Part shown: one piece after another, positions 6,282 through 6,316 of the stretch | Layout: each line of letters opens with the position of its first letter | Numbering within the stretch: position 1 is the first letter of the stretch | Assembly (NCBI GenBank): GCA_023133395.1 | Contig: JAGLWO010000209.1 | Span: 1 to 6,316, forward strand | Source of the DNA: Candidatus Cloacimonadota bacterium | GTDB lineage: Bacteria > Cloacimonadota > Cloacimonadia > Cloacimonadales > TCS61 | Length of the DNA: 6,316 nucleotides | Direction: 5' to 3' | The notes under the pieces: model-generated | What the model saw: only the letters and a program-made list of their open reading frames with translations | Database searches by the model: none | What the model was told of the DNA's origin: nothing | Program-made: the position numbers and the translations under genes

Positions 6282-6311
6282 GTTATAACTACATTTCCCT
6301 TTTTGTGTCCT
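6282..6311 (-). promoter_or_regulatory. Possible sigma70-like promoter for the efflux genes
   Basis: On the minus strand AGGACA (6311-6306, four of six matches to TTGACA) is followed after 18 bases by TATAAC (6287-6282, five of six to TATAAT), about 64 bases before the ATG at 6218. A TAnnTTTG string like the Bacteroidota -7 element overlaps it (TAACTTTG, 6285-6278), but its TTG partner near -33 is not in view. AT-rich DNA yields such matches by chance, and an open frame crosses the same stretch. Confidence 0.3.
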
Positions 6312-6316
6312 TTGTC

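Overview
This is an AT-rich bacterial window in which every protein gene lies on the minus strand, so it reads from right to left. It encodes an outer-membrane efflux channel and an RND pump, so the host is a Gram-negative-type (diderm) bacterium. The strong AGGAGG ribosome sites, low G+C and short periodic intergenic repeats would fit an uncultured lineage such as those near Bacteroidota or Cloacimonadota. That placement is only an impression.

Right to left the layout is as follows. At 6219-6316 there is a short upstream region with a candidate promoter. At 4803-6218 lies a TolC/OEP-type outer-membrane efflux protein. At 1710-4790 lies a full-length RND (AcrB-superfamily) inner-membrane pump; its start is 12 nt past the tolC-like stop, and that stop overlaps the pump's Shine-Dalgarno. 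No periplasmic adaptor gene lies between or after them. At 984-1646 lies a class I SAM-dependent methyltransferase, and at 524-934 a GNAT N-acetyltransferase whose start I move inward to a strong AAGGAG site. At 60-523 there is a gene-free stretch, and at the left edge (1-59) the first 19 codons of an ABC-transporter ATP-binding protein, probably of the LolD/MacB type.

The two pump genes should form one tripartite exporter: the RND protein takes up substrate using the proton gradient and the OEP protein carries it through the outer membrane, with an adaptor supplied from elsewhere. The methyltransferase and acetyltransferase are generic small-molecule-modifying folds. Together with the pump they could form a detoxification or resistance island, but their substrates cannot be read from sequence.

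The most unusual part is the gene-free stretch. Bases 157-468 fold, by hand pairing, into a closed multibranch structure. A terminal helix (perfect 13-nt inverted repeat, 9 bp if the neighbouring helices also form) encloses five successive hairpins that tile the interval almost without gaps. The G+C of this block (about 43 percent by hand count) is visibly above its flanks. It does not match any riboswitch, ribozyme or small RNA I know. It lies directly ahead of the ABC gene, and a neighbouring hairpin offers pairings that compete with the closing helix. It is either a new structured RNA (cis-regulatory leader or independent ncRNA) or a non-autonomous fold-back element.
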